Positions 18,268 through 28,600 of a stretch of 64,000 nt of DNA are shown piece by piece. The notes beneath the pieces were generated by a model, which did no database searches, was not told the DNA's origin, and worked only from the letters and a program-made list of their open reading frames with translations. Position 1 is the first letter of the stretch. Every line of letters starts with the position of its first letter. Both the position numbers and the translations under genes were made by a program. Location: the NCBI RefSeq assembly GCF_016907775.1, contig NZ_JAFBCO010000001.1, positions 2,170,001 through 2,234,000 on the forward strand, given 5' to 3'. Source of the stretch: Pseudoglutamicibacter cumminsii. Lineage in GTDB: Bacteria; Actinomycetota; Actinomycetes; Actinomycetales; Micrococcaceae.

Positions 18268-21200
18268 ATGCATCACTTGGCGAAGGTCTCGCTACGCAAC
18301 CGGGCACTCATCATCTTGATCACGCTCTTCATCAGCGCGTTCGGCGTCGTCTCGATGAATCAGCTCAAGCAAGAACTCATGCCTTCTGTTGAGTTCTCCA
18401 TCATCTCGGTTGCGGCCCAGCAGCCAGGTGCATCCCCGCACGTCATGGACGAACAGGTCGCACAGCCTTTGGAGCGTTCGCTACAGGCTGTCGAAGGGCT
18501 CGAATCGACTAAGTCGACCTCGCGCGCAGGCTTGACCACCATCCAGTTGTCCCTCAACTATGGGACCAACATGGACCGGGCACGCAACCAGGTTGAACGT
18601 GCGATATCCAACGCCCGTGACCTGCTGCCCGATGGCGTATCCCCCACCTCTTTCGCGGGTTCCTTCAGCGATTTCCCCGTGGTTTACTACGCGGTATCAG
18701 GGGAAGGCTCGCTCTCGGCTGTCGCTGACCGTGTGACATCCAACGTCATTCCTGAGATTGAACGCCTGGATGGTGTCCGGCAAGCCCAGCTGACGGGCGC
18801 GAGCACTCAGTACGTCAAAGTCACCCCAGACGAAAAGAAGATGAAGGATGCGGGTCTGACTGAACAGGAGCTACAGAAGGCGATCAGCGAGGTTGGTCGC
18901 TCCGTACCGCTCGGTTCGGTTGAAGACGGGTCCCTGGCTCTCCCAGCCGAGACTAATGGCGCTCCCAAGGATCTCGATGAGTGGCGTAAACTTCCGATCG
19001 CCGCGACGGCAAACGCGCAAGCCCCCGGTGCTGGTGACGCGGCGGCACGCTCGCAGGCGGCACCACAGTCGCCGGAACAGGCACCTGGGCAGACGCAGAG
19101 GCAGGTGCAGAAACCGAAGATCTCACTGCTAGGTGATGTCGCGAAGGTTGAGCTTGCTGATGAGGAAAGCTCCTCGATCACGCGAACCAACGGTGAACTG
19201 TCTCTTGCGCTCTCGATCACGAAAACCCCGGATGCGGATACGGTTCGGGTCGTCGAAGCCATCGAGGAAGCGTTGCCGCAACTACTCAAGGACGCGGATG
19301 CCGAGGGTGTTCTGATCTTCGACCAATCCGAGTCGATTACGTCAGCGGTTTCTGACCTCACCAAGGAAGGGCTGCTGGGTCTTGTCTTCGCTGTCCTGGT
19401 GATCCTGATCTTCTTGCTGTCTTTCAGAGCAACACTCGTCACCGCGATCTCGATTCCGCTGTCGCTGCTGGCCACGTTCATCGGTCTGTTCGGCTTCGGC
19501 TATTCCCTGAACATGCTGACGCTCGGCGCGCTCACGATTTCGATTGGTCGCGTGGTTGATGACGCAATCGTTGTGATCGAAAACATTCGCCGCCACCTCG
19601 CCAACGACACCGTCGGTGCCACTACTGGCGCCGACGGCGATGGAGTTGAGGGCGACGGAACGGTCGTATCCCGCCGCAACAGCATCGTCCACGCGGTAAA
19701 GGAAGTCGCCGGAGCAATTACCGCATCGACGTTGACGACCGTCGCTGTGTTCGCGCCGATCGCGTTCGTCTCGGGGCTTGCGGGTGAGTTGTTCCGTCCG
19801 TTCGCGCTCACGGTGACCATCGCGTTGCTAGCCTCGCTCGTGGTATCGCTGACGATCGTTCCGGTTCTCGCATACTGGTTCATCTCGGGTGAGAAGGGCG
19901 CCAAGAAGAGCACTAAGAAGAAGCGTGCTCGACGCAGCGCTGAGACGACAGAACAATTGCCGGCGCTTCAGCGCGCGTACCGCCCGGTTCTGCGATCCAC
20001 GCAGAAGCACCCGGTGATCACGCTCGTGGCGTCCGTGGCATTGCTCGCCGGATCTATCGCACTAACTCCGTTCATCAAGACGAACATGTTCGGCGATATG
20101 GGCGAGACCTCCTTCGATGCCGAGCTTGCTTTGCCGACTGGTTCCTCGTTGGCCACAACTGAAAAGCAAGCACGCATGGTCTCGGATGAGATCGAAAAGG
20201 TCGACGGAGTCCGCGACGTACAGTACACCGTTGGCTCCGGCACGGATCAGTTGTCCGTGATGATGGGTGGGCAGGGATCTGATACCGCTCAGTTCATTGT
20301 GGTGGTCGATGACTCGTCCAAGGTCAATGAGGCGCGCGATGCGGTTGAAAAGCAGGTGGGCGCGCTCAAGGGCCTGGATGAGAAGGCCGAGTTTGAGGTG
20401 TCCGCGCCCGGAACTGGCGGTGGTTTCAACCAGGACATCACAATCGAGGTCCAAGGCACGAGCCTTGAGGTGCTCGCTAAAGCCACGAAGAAGGTCACTG
20501 ACACGATGCGGGATATCCCTGAGGTGACCGCTATCAAGAACGACCTGACGACGACCCAACCGACAGTGCTCGTTGACGTCGACCGCAAGAAGGCCGCCGA
20601 GAAGCGGCTGAGCGCACAGCAGGTGGGAGCGTTGCTCAACGGCACCGTCGAGCCTCTCGAGGCCGGCCGCACAACGTTCGGTTTCCAGACCTACTCGATC
20701 AAGATCGGCGAAGGTAAAACGATCTCCTCGATCGAAGACCTTGAGAAGCTGACCATCCCTGCAGCTACTGGCGAGGTCAAGGTTTCGGACGTCGCTAAAG
20801 TGACTCAGCAGGATAAGGAAACCGTTGTGGTTTCGCGGAATACCGACCGCATCGCGCAGGTCACGATCTCCCCTACGGCCGCGGGTTTGGGTTCCGTGGC
20901 GGACGAGGTAGGTAAGCGGCTGGATCAGCTTGAACTGCCCGATGGCGCGCATGCCACAATCGGTGGCGCGGCGACTCAGCAGGCGGATGCTTTCATGCAG
21001 CTCGGTATCGCTGTGTTGCTCGCGATAGCGATCGTCTACATCATCATGGTCGCGACGTTCCGGTCGCTGATCCAGCCGTTCATTCTGCTGATCTCGATTC
21101 CGTTCGCGTTCATCGGCTCGCTCCTGGCGTTGCTCATCACGCAGATCCCCCTAGGCCTGCCGTCGCTGATCGGTATGTTGATGCTGGTCGGCATCGTTGT

Positions 21201-21576
21201 GACGAACGCGATCGTTCTGATCGACCTCATCAACCAGTACCGCGACGCAGCGGATCACCGTGACGCGGGCGAACGGGATGCGATGCCGCTGGATCAGGCG
21301 ATCGAGCTGGGTGCGTTGCGTAGGCTGCGCCCGATCTTGATGACGGCCCTCGCCACGATCGGCGCGATGGTTCCGACCGCGTTCGGGTTGACCGGCGGCA
21401 CGGGTGGGTTCATATCGCAACCGCTCGCGGTCGTCGTGATCGGCGGTTTGATTTCCTCGACCCTGCTGACGCTCATCCTCGTTCCGGTCCTCTACCGTCT
21501 CGTAGAGGGCCGCCGCGAACGCAAGCGTCTCAAGCGTGCCGATCAACACACGGAAGAAGATACCGTTCCCGCATAA
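18268..21576 (+). CDS. RND-family efflux permease (AcrB/HAE1-like)
   Basis: An 1102-residue inner membrane pump of the resistance-nodulation-division superfamily. It has an N-terminal membrane helix (MNQLKQELMPSVEFSII begins the first large outer loop), two six-helix bundles and two large extracytoplasmic porter domains. The proton-relay motif in helix 4 is visible as GRVVDDAIVVIENI with two aspartates. An Ala/Gln/Pro-rich insert of about 40 residues lies in the first porter domain (about residues 248-290). No membrane-fusion partner or outer-membrane channel gene is nearby, as expected in a Gram-positive host. AAGGA lies 5 nt before the ATG. Substrate unknown. Confidence 0.9.
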   Translation: MHHLAKVSLRNRALIILITLFISAFGVVSMNQLKQELMPSVEFSIISVAAQQPGASPHVMDEQVAQPLERSLQAVEGLESTKSTSRAGLTTIQLSLNYGTNMDRARNQVERAISNARDLLPDGVSPTSFAGSFSDFPVVYYAVSGEGSLSAVADRVTSNVIPEIERLDGVRQAQLTGASTQYVKVTPDEKKMKDAGLTEQELQKAISEVGRSVPLGSVEDGSLALPAETNGAPKDLDEWRKLPIAATANAQAPGAGDAAARSQAAPQSPEQAPGQTQRQVQKPKISLLGDVAKVELADEESSSITRTNGELSLALSITKTPDADTVRVVEAIEEALPQLLKDADAEGVLIFDQSESITSAVSDLTKEGLLGLVFAVLVILIFLLSFRATLVTAISIPLSLLATFIGLFGFGYSLNMLTLGALTISIGRVVDDAIVVIENIRRHLANDTVGATTGADGDGVEGDGTVVSRRNSIVHAVKEVAGAITASTLTTVAVFAPIAFVSGLAGELFRPFALTVTIALLASLVVSLTIVPVLAYWFISGEKGAKKSTKKKRARRSAETTEQLPALQRAYRPVLRSTQKHPVITLVASVALLAGSIALTPFIKTNMFGDMGETSFDAELALPTGSSLATTEKQARMVSDEIEKVDGVRDVQYTVGSGTDQLSVMMGGQGSDTAQFIVVVDDSSKVNEARDAVEKQVGALKGLDEKAEFEVSAPGTGGGFNQDITIEVQGTSLEVLAKATKKVTDTMRDIPEVTAIKNDLTTTQPTVLVDVDRKKAAEKRLSAQQVGALLNGTVEPLEAGRTTFGFQTYSIKIGEGKTISSIEDLEKLTIPAATGEVKVSDVAKVTQQDKETVVVSRNTDRIAQVTISPTAAGLGSVADEVGKRLDQLELPDGAHATIGGAATQQADAFMQLGIAVLLAIAIVYIIMVATFRSLIQPFILLISIPFAFIGSLLALLITQIPLGLPSLIGMLMLVGIVVTNAIVLIDLINQYRDAADHRDAGERDAMPLDQAIELGALRRLRPILMTALATIGAMVPTAFGLTGGTGGFISQPLAVVVIGGLISSTLLTLILVPVLYRLVEGRRERKRLKRADQHTEEDTVPA

Positions 21577-21594
21577 GGAATCACCCTAAACGCA

Positions 21595-21629
21595 GTGGCG
21601 CCCCGGCTGTTCGTCAGCCAGGGCGCCAC
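21595..21629. terminator. Hairpin between convergent RND and MHS transporter genes
   Basis: GTGGCGCCC with CGGCTG pairs with CAGCC and GGGCGCCAC with one bulge. It is placed to end both genes; GGTTT follows on the plus strand. Confidence 0.7.
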
Positions 21630-21653
21630 AGGTTTATTGAGTTACTGAGTTAC

Positions 21654-23057
21654 TCAGTCACGGAAGCTGCGCGCCGTCGTGCGGCGGGTCTCTTCACGCA
21701 TCGCCAGAGCATCCTGTACGTGGAGGTCACGGTCCGGACGGTCCTTGACCATCGTGACAGCGATGAAGGAGATGACCGAAACGATGATCATGTAGACACC
21801 GATCATGTTCGGTTCGCCCGTACGGTTGAGGATCATCTGCGAGATCATCGGTGCGAAAGCACCACCCAGGACGGTACCGAGTGCGTAACCGATCGAAACG
21901 CCGGAGTAGCGAACCGAGGACGGGAACATCTCTGCGTACAGAGCCGCCTGAGGGCCGTAGGACAAGCCGAGGCCGACCGTCATGATCAGAACCGCAACAA
22001 CGTACATCCACAGATCATCAACGGTCTTGACCTGCTTGATCATCATCCACATCGGGATAGCCCACACAGCGAGCAGAGCATAGCCGAGCTGGAAGGTGCG
22101 GACACGGCCGATCTTGTCACCGAGCCAGCCGCCGAGGAAGGTGAACGTCAACCAGCCGAACGAGCCGATCACGGTTGCGCCGAGGACCGGGCCGAGTGGC
22201 AGTGGATCAACTTCGCGCTTAGCGAGGAAGCCGATGAAGAACGCGATGAGCAGGTAACCGATTGCGTTGTTAGCAATGAAGATGAACGCGGAGAGGAAGA
22301 CCTCGCGCTTGTTGTGCTTCATGAGCTTGCCCAACGGAGCGGAGGACTCAGCGCGGCGCTCCTGGAGCTCTTCGAAGACTGGCGACTCGGAGACCGCCAT
22401 GCGGATCAGGTAACCGACGATCACGAGAACGATCGAGATCAGGAAGGTGATGCGCCAGCCCCATGCGAGGAAGGCCTCCATGCCGAGGATCTGCTGGAGC
22501 ATGAAGATCACACCGGTTGCAAGGATCATGCCGATCGGCACGCCGATCTGAGGGTATGCGCCGAAGAGCGAGCGGCGGCCCTTTGGTGCGTGCTCAACAG
22601 CCATGAGGGCTGCGCCACCCCACTCACCACCGGCGGAGAAACCCTGGAGGACGCGGAGAAGCATCAGCAAGAGTGGCGCTGCGACACCGATGGTTTCGTA
22701 GGTTGGCACCAGGCCGATCGCTGCGGTCGCGAAGCCCATCATCATGAGCGTCAGCACGAGCATCTTCTTACGGCCGAGCTTGTCACCGAGGTGACCGGCT
22801 ACGATCGCGCCGAGTGGGCGGAAGAGGAAGGAAATACCGATCGTCGCGAGCGAGATGACCTGCGCGAGGCCCGGCGCATCCTTGGCGAGCGGGTTGAAGT
22901 AGAGGTTCGCGAAGACGAGCGATGCCGCCTGCGCGTAGATGAAGAAGTCGTACCACTCGATCGAGGTGCCGACGAGGGTACCGGCAAGGACGCGACGCTC
23001 TTCCTTGCGCTTTGTTTTGGCATCGAGATGTGCCGTAGGTGCGGTTGATGTGGTCAT
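21654..23057 (-). CDS. MFS transporter, metabolite:H+ symporter (MHS) family
   Basis: A 12-helix proton symporter for small organic acids or betaines (shikimate, proline/betaine and aromatic acid carriers are family members). Family motifs are present: GTSIEWYDFFIYAQ in helix 1, GHLGDKLGRKK in the 2-3 loop and LLRVLQGFSAGGEWGG in helix 4. I chose the ATG at 23057 because AAGAAGGG lies just upstream; the frame extends to 23132 but without a ribosome site. The substrate cannot be told. A palindrome resembling a TetR-family operator lies about 60 nt upstream. Confidence 0.9.
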   Translation of the reverse strand: MTTSTAPTAHLDAKTKRKEERRVLAGTLVGTSIEWYDFFIYAQAASLVFANLYFNPLAKDAPGLAQVISLATIGISFLFRPLGAIVAGHLGDKLGRKKMLVLTLMMMGFATAAIGLVPTYETIGVAAPLLLMLLRVLQGFSAGGEWGGAALMAVEHAPKGRRSLFGAYPQIGVPIGMILATGVIFMLQQILGMEAFLAWGWRITFLISIVLVIVGYLIRMAVSESPVFEELQERRAESSAPLGKLMKHNKREVFLSAFIFIANNAIGYLLIAFFIGFLAKREVDPLPLGPVLGATVIGSFGWLTFTFLGGWLGDKIGRVRTFQLGYALLAVWAIPMWMMIKQVKTVDDLWMYVVAVLIMTVGLGLSYGPQAALYAEMFPSSVRYSGVSIGYALGTVLGGAFAPMISQMILNRTGEPNMIGVYMIIVSVISFIAVTMVKDRPDRDLHVQDALAMREETRRTTARSFRD

Positions 23058-23250
23058 GATGCCCTTCTTTGGCCACAGCAGGCTCCGTGATGAAAGAGGG
23101 CCTGACTTTGTTGTTGCTAACCGAACGGTCATTCGGTTGTGACGGTCACCACATCATACACAAATTTAATGCGTTGTACGTCACATCGCCACGGTGATGT
23201 GCGAAACTTTCGCGTCATAAAGCTTTTGGGTTGTATCCATTCCGGATTAA
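23058..23250. other. Upstream region of the MHS transporter
   Basis: No gene is seen. The region holds the transporter's ribosome site and the 20-bp palindrome annotated separately; the rest is AT-richer than its surroundings (about 23140-23250) and may hold the promoter. Confidence 0.4.
23119..23138. promoter_or_regulatory. Palindrome AACCGAA-N6-TTCGGTT, candidate TetR-family operator
   Basis: Two perfect 7-bp arms lie 62-81 nt before the MHS transporter ATG. Its CCGAACGGTC core resembles operators of TetR-family repressors. No TetR gene is in the window next to it, so the regulator would be elsewhere. Confidence 0.4.
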
Positions 23251-23292
23251 AAACTGGGGCGCTCCCCTTTTGAGGAGGGAACGCCCCAGTTT
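23251..23292 (-). terminator. Rho-independent terminator after fabH
   Basis: AAACTGGGGCG pairs with CGCCCCAGTTT, with an inner TCCC/GGGA stem. On the minus strand the stem runs into TTTTTAATCC. Confidence 0.85.
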
Positions 23293-23357
23293 GATGACCT
23301 AACTCTGCACTCAGGTGCGAGCGCGACTGCGGCCTCTATGTAGCCTCTGAGCAGCCT

Positions 23358-24317
23358 CTAGGCTGGCAACTTGATGACCTGACCGGCGAAGGTGAAGCCG
23401 CCGCCGAAACCGAAGAGCAGAGTGCGGCCGCCGCGTGGAAGTTCGCCCGCGTGCCATGCCTTGGAGAGGCCAAGCGGCACGGATGCCGCGGACGTGTTTC
23501 CGGACTCCACGACGTCCTTGATCACGATCTGATCGGTTGCGCCGAGCCCCTTTGCTAGCGGTTCGATGATGCGCAGGTTGGCCTGGTGGAAGGCAAGCAC
23601 GTCGATGTCTTCGATCGTGAGTCCTGCTGTTTCGAGGACGCGTTGAGCTTCCTTGACGGCACCCGTGAGTGCCCAACGCATGACGTTGCGACCGTTCTGG
23701 CTGAAGTATTCCGGCTCGCCGCCGATCACAACAGCGTCGCCGAGCTCCGGAATTGACCCCCATGCAACTGGGCTGATTTCGGGTTCTTCGGTGCGTTCGA
23801 CCACGAAGGCGCCCGCGCCGTCAGCGGTTAGGACGCATGTGGTGCGGTCGGTGTAGTCGGTGAAGTTGGTGAGCGCTTCGGAACCGATCACGAGGGCGCG
23901 TTCGGATACGCCGGAGGAGACGAACTGGTCGGCTACTGCGACGGCATATTCGAAGCCCGAGCACGCCGTGTTGATGTCGAGGACGCCTGGGCGTTCCATC
24001 CCGAGGGCTTCCGCGACCCAGGACGCGACGTTCGGGGTGCGGTTCTGGGAGGTCGTGGACGCAACAACGATGAGGTCTACCGATGAAACGTCGGCATCTT
24101 TGAGAGCCATGCGGGCGGCTTGGACGGCCATGGTCACGACGGTGTCGTTCTCCCCGACCATGCGGCGCTCTTTGATGCCGGTGCGGGCCTGGATCCATTC
24201 GTCGTTGGTGTCGACGAGTTTTTCGAGGTCGTGATTGGAGAGGACTTTCTCTGGCTGAAAGTGGCCGAGACCGATCACGCGGGATCCCAGATAGGTGCGG
24301 TTCATCATACGTGTCAC
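23358..24317 (-). CDS. fabH: 3-oxoacyl-ACP synthase III
   Basis: Condenses an acyl-CoA primer with malonyl-ACP to start fatty acid chains. The catalytic triad is complete: Cys in INTACSGFEY, His in LAFHQANLRI and Asn in VESGNTSAASVPL. The length of 319 is typical. The start is uncertain: the GTG at 24317 has no Shine-Dalgarno sequence, and ATGs at 24308 and 24305 are alternatives. It begins 12 nt after the MFS gene and is probably co-transcribed with it. It is not in a fab cluster here, so it could be the housekeeping enzyme relocated or a second copy serving another pathway. Confidence 0.92.
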   Translation of the reverse strand: MTRMMNRTYLGSRVIGLGHFQPEKVLSNHDLEKLVDTNDEWIQARTGIKERRMVGENDTVVTMAVQAARMALKDADVSSVDLIVVASTTSQNRTPNVASWVAEALGMERPGVLDINTACSGFEYAVAVADQFVSSGVSERALVIGSEALTNFTDYTDRTTCVLTADGAGAFVVERTEEPEISPVAWGSIPELGDAVVIGGEPEYFSQNGRNVMRWALTGAVKEAQRVLETAGLTIEDIDVLAFHQANLRIIEPLAKGLGATDQIVIKDVVESGNTSAASVPLGLSKAWHAGELPRGGRTLLFGFGGGFTFAGQVIKLPA

Positions 24318-24329
24318 TGTATCAATTCT

Positions 24330-25601
24330 TTATGGCTGCTTTTGCTTGTTGAGGAACGTGTAGAGGGTTGCGCATATCAAGACAACGGTGGAGGCGCTGA
24401 GGGTTGCGGCTAGCGCAAGGTGGTGTCCGCCCGCGTCTGTGAGGCGGCCTGCGATGGAGTTGCCCGCTGAGGTTCCGAGTGTGATCGCCGCGGAGAGCAG
24501 GGTCATCACGAATCCCATGCGGTGGGATGGCGTGATGCCTGACGCGAGGCTGAAGTTCGTGACGAGGATTGGCCCGATCGGAATACCGAGGAGCAGGATG
24601 GCGAGGCTCATCGATAGCGGGGTTTCCGGCAACCAGAGCACGACCACGATGGGTACGAGAGTTGCGGCTGCGGTCAATAGCCGTGCGGTGTGGGTGAAAG
24701 TTATAGGCCAGCGTGCCACGGAAAGGGCCGCGAGGCCTGAGGTGATGCCCATGACGGCATAAATCAGGCCACCGGTGCCCGGGTTGCCTGTGTAGTCGGC
24801 GAAGTAGGTGAGGATTGTGGCTAGGGACCCGAAGATAGTTCCGACTCCGAGCATTCCGATGACGGTGATAGCGATGAGTGTCGCGTTCCTGCTCGAGGTC
24901 GGTTTCGTTACCACGGTTTTGGTTTCCGCGACGTTGGTTCGTGGTCCGCTGATGCGTGAGTAGGCTTCGGTGTGGTGGAGTGCGAACGCTGGGATGATCA
25001 CGATGCATAGCGCCATCGCAACGTATATGGGTACGGCGGGTCCGAAGGTTGCAGCGAGGATTCCGACGGATGCCGGCCCGAGGACGAAGGCGAGTTCGTC
25101 CATCGTTGATTCGTAGCTTTGCGCGGCTTCAAGGGTGCGGAGTTGGTTGGGGTCGCTCCCGTATCTGTTGATCCAACGCACCCGCGTCATGGGCCCTGCG
25201 GGTGGGATGGTTGCGCCGGCGAGGAACGCCACGATCATGAGTGCTGGGGTGAGGGTTACGGGCCCGTCGCTGCCTGAACCGAAGTGGAGGACTCCGATGA
25301 GGGCGAGGACGTGCATGAGGCATAGCCCGAGGAGTGTTGGTCTCTGCCCGAGTTTGTCGGAGAGTGCACCGGAGATAGGGGTTCCGATTGCGGCTCCTAC
25401 CCCGCCGATCGCGGTGACGAGGCCGGGGGTTGTGAAGTCTTCAGCTGAGGCGACGATGTAGGTCAGGGAAGCCATGCCTAGCATCGACATGGGTAGACGC
25501 GCTAGCAGAGACATCGGAAAATACAGTGCGCCGGCGTCGTGTGCGAGGCGGCGGAAACTCGTAGCCCCTGGTTTTGGGGTTGTGCCTTGTGCTGGTGTCA
25601 T
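24330..25601 (-). CDS. MFS transporter (drug-efflux-like)
   Basis: A 12-helix major facilitator of 423 residues. The 2-3 loop carries GALSDKLGQRPTLL, close to the MFS motif A, and PPAGPMTRVRW lies in helix 4-5. The overall pattern resembles actinobacterial multidrug efflux proteins rather than sugar or organic acid carriers. The ATG at 25601 is 44 nt after sbcC; TAGCAT lies 9 nt upstream and could be a -10 for an almost leaderless transcript. It is followed by fabH with a 12-nt gap. Substrate unknown. Confidence 0.85.
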   Translation of the reverse strand: MTPAQGTTPKPGATSFRRLAHDAGALYFPMSLLARLPMSMLGMASLTYIVASAEDFTTPGLVTAIGGVGAAIGTPISGALSDKLGQRPTLLGLCLMHVLALIGVLHFGSGSDGPVTLTPALMIVAFLAGATIPPAGPMTRVRWINRYGSDPNQLRTLEAAQSYESTMDELAFVLGPASVGILAATFGPAVPIYVAMALCIVIIPAFALHHTEAYSRISGPRTNVAETKTVVTKPTSSRNATLIAITVIGMLGVGTIFGSLATILTYFADYTGNPGTGGLIYAVMGITSGLAALSVARWPITFTHTARLLTAAATLVPIVVVLWLPETPLSMSLAILLLGIPIGPILVTNFSLASGITPSHRMGFVMTLLSAAITLGTSAGNSIAGRLTDAGGHHLALAATLSASTVVLICATLYTFLNKQKQP

Positions 25602-25645
25602 ATGGTTCTCATGCTAACGCTTGAGGCCTGGTTGGTTGTCCCCTT

Positions 25646-28600
25646 TCAGGTTGCAGGCTGGTCGGCTGTGATGACTTTCACGCTCGAACCGTTTCGGGTT
25701 TTCTTCACGTAGATCTGGTCAGGGATTTGGCTACGTAGCTCTTCGACGTGGGAGACGATGCCGATCATGCGGCCGTCTTGTCGGAGCCGGTCGATTCCGG
25801 ACATCGCTTTGTCGAGGGTTTCTTTGTCGAGCGTTCCGAATCCTTCGTCGACGAACAGGGTCTCGATCGTGATGCCGCCGGTTTCTTCCTGGACGATGTC
25901 GGCGAGTCCTAGAGCTAGTGCGAGCGATACGAGGAAGGTCTCTCCCCCGGAAAGTGTTGCGGTTGGACGAACGGTGCTGTTCCAAGAGTCTTCGACTATA
26001 AGGTCGAGCCCTGCTTTTCTGTTTCGGCTTTTCGCATCATCGTGCAGGATTCTGTACCGGCCATCGGACAATACGTTGAGCCGGTGGGTTGCAGCTTCCG
26101 CTACGGCTTCGAGCCTCGCCGCGAGGACGTAAGCTCGGATACTCATGGATTTCAGGTTCTCGCCACCAGTTCCATTGAGTGCGGCGGCAATACTCTTGGC
26201 TCGTTGGGTTTCCGTCCCGAGTTCGCCCCGACGAGAGTCGGCTTCACACAGCTCCTGGAACATTTCCTGGATGTTTTCGTGGGCGTGTTCGGCGTCGTTA
26301 TGGGCTTTGAGCGCGGCGTCTTTATGTTCTTCTAGAGATGCAAGTCGCGTGCGTTGTTCGGCGAGTTGTTCGTCACTCGGGGTGGCTTTGCCTTCGTCGA
26401 TGCGTTGGCTTGCGCGTTGAACCGCGCCGAGCATGGCAAGAGCTTTGCACCGTGCTTCGAGTTCTTCGCGTTGCTTGACGTCGTGCTTGAGTAGCGTCGC
26501 TTGTTCCTCGTCGAGGAGGTGGCTGGTTACCTCGGCGCGCGTGATGCCGTGTTTGCTGAGGTAGGTCTCCGCTTCAGTACGAGCCTCGTTGAGCGCGGCT
26601 TGTGATTCCACGGTTCGGGTGTGCAGATCGATACAGCGCCGCATGTATTCGCTGAACGATTCGAGGGCCGCGCGGAGTGTCTCGATGCTGTCCCAGTCGC
26701 CGAGCAGGGAGTGTTGTTCTGTGCGGCGTTGTTCGTCTTCTTTCTGGGTTGCGTCGAGCTTCTCGCGGCTAGCTTTAGATTCTGTATCCGTGTATTCGAG
26801 CCGGTTTCGGCTATCGTCCACGGCCTTTTCTGCGGCGCTGACCGCATTTTCGGCACGGACGAGCGCGTCCTCCTGTTGACGAACGCGTTGAAGTTTTTGC
26901 GTCAGTTCGTCAATGGATGTTTGGGCCTGCTCGAGGCTCAGCCCGCCAGCGGTGGCGCGGGCTTCGCTGAGCTGCTCGTAGCTTTGACGCTCTTGGTTAT
27001 GCGCCTCGTCGTTGGCTCGTTCGGCCTGTTGACGTTCGTGCTGTGCAGCTTCAATGTCGCGCTCACTTACCACTGTGCTGTGTTGACTAGCTACAGGTTT
27101 GCTAGCTGCAGACGATTCGGGGGCTGTCGAGGTTGCGGTGTCGTTGTAAGCAGCTGGGGCTGGGTGTTCTGTGGCGCCGCAGACGCTGCACGGCTGGCCC
27201 GGTGTGAGGTCTTGGGCAAGGCTTGCTACGAGGTGGGCTTCACGCTGCGTGTAGAGGTCGCTTTCGCGTTTCCGGGCTTCGTCGAGCGTACTTTGCGTGG
27301 TTTCACTGCGTTGATGCGCGGCCGTGTATGCGGCCTCCGCTTCTTCGACTTTTCGGGCTGCCGCGGCTTGTTCAGAGAGTTTTTTGAGGCGCTCTTGCAG
27401 CAGTTCGGATCCCTCGTCAGGGATCTCGCACGAGTTCTTCGTTTCGAGCGCGTTTTCGCGCTGTATTTGAGCCTCAGCCAAGTCCTTGCGCGCTAGCTCT
27501 GCTTGGGCTTGACGTTGTTCGTAATCGGTGTGTGCGCGGCGTAGAGCTAGAGCCGATGCTTTGCAGGCTTCTTGGCTCGTGATGAGTTTTCGGTGCAGGA
27601 TATCGGCTTGTTTAATAGCCAATTCCCACGCGACGAAAGCTTCGACCGGCTGAGAGATTGCCTCAGTTTCCGCTTGAGCATCGACCTCACTAGCTTCAAT
27701 ACCGCTAGCTTCGCCCCCTCTCAAGGCGAGTTGCGCGTAAGGATAAGCATTTCTCGGTTGCTCAACCGGTAAGGCGCCTGGTAGTTCTGCGCGGGCATTC
27801 TGGAATGCGGCATTGAGCTTGTCGACTGCGTGCGAGGCTTTCTCTTCTGCGTTCAGGAAGCGTTGCGCTTCGCTGGCCAACTCGTGTTGTTTCAGGGCTT
27901 GGTGTTTCTGCTCCGCGCCGGCTTGGGTGTCTTCAAGTTCTGTGCGGATGAGCTTGTATTTCTCGTATTCCTTGGCATCGCTCACAACCGTTTCAAGCTG
28001 AGTGAGCTGTTGTCGCGCTTCCTCATAGCGGCCGAGGGCAACCTGATGCGCTTCCTTTCGCTGCTCAACGCGTTGCAACGCGGTTCTAGTCAGGCCGCGC
28101 CCCCACGCAACGTCGTGATCTGTGGCATCGTATTCGGGATTCTGGCCTTCTGCTACTTCGGACTCCGCAGACTCGAGTTCGTAACGCACCGCGAGCCCTT
28201 CAAGCTTGTCGAGGGAACGCGCAAAGGCTTGTTCGGTTTCACGGGTCTGGGCTTCGAGCTGCTTCGAGTGTTCGTTCGCTACTCGTTGCAGGTTCTCATA
28301 CAAGGACACGTCGAAGAGTGTCGAAAGCAGTTGGTCACGCTCATTGGTGTTGCTCTTGAGAAACTGAGCGAATTCGCCTTGGGGGAGCATCGCGACACGC
28401 GTGAATTGATCGAGGCTCAACCCCAAGAGGCCCTGGTCACCGTCGAGGAAGGTGTTGACGTCAGCAGGCTTAGCGCCGCGGCTCACCCATTCCCCGTCTA
28501 TCAGCTGCTCTACATAGGCTTTCGCATGTTCTAGAGTGGTTCCCTCACCACGCAATTTTGGCCGGTCCCATGACGGCGACCGTTTGACACGGTACCGGTG

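Noticed and set aside
21720-23048. A 442-codon plus-strand frame opposite the MHS transporter
   Set aside because: Acidic, His/Arg-rich translation of a hydrophobic gene's complement, not a protein.
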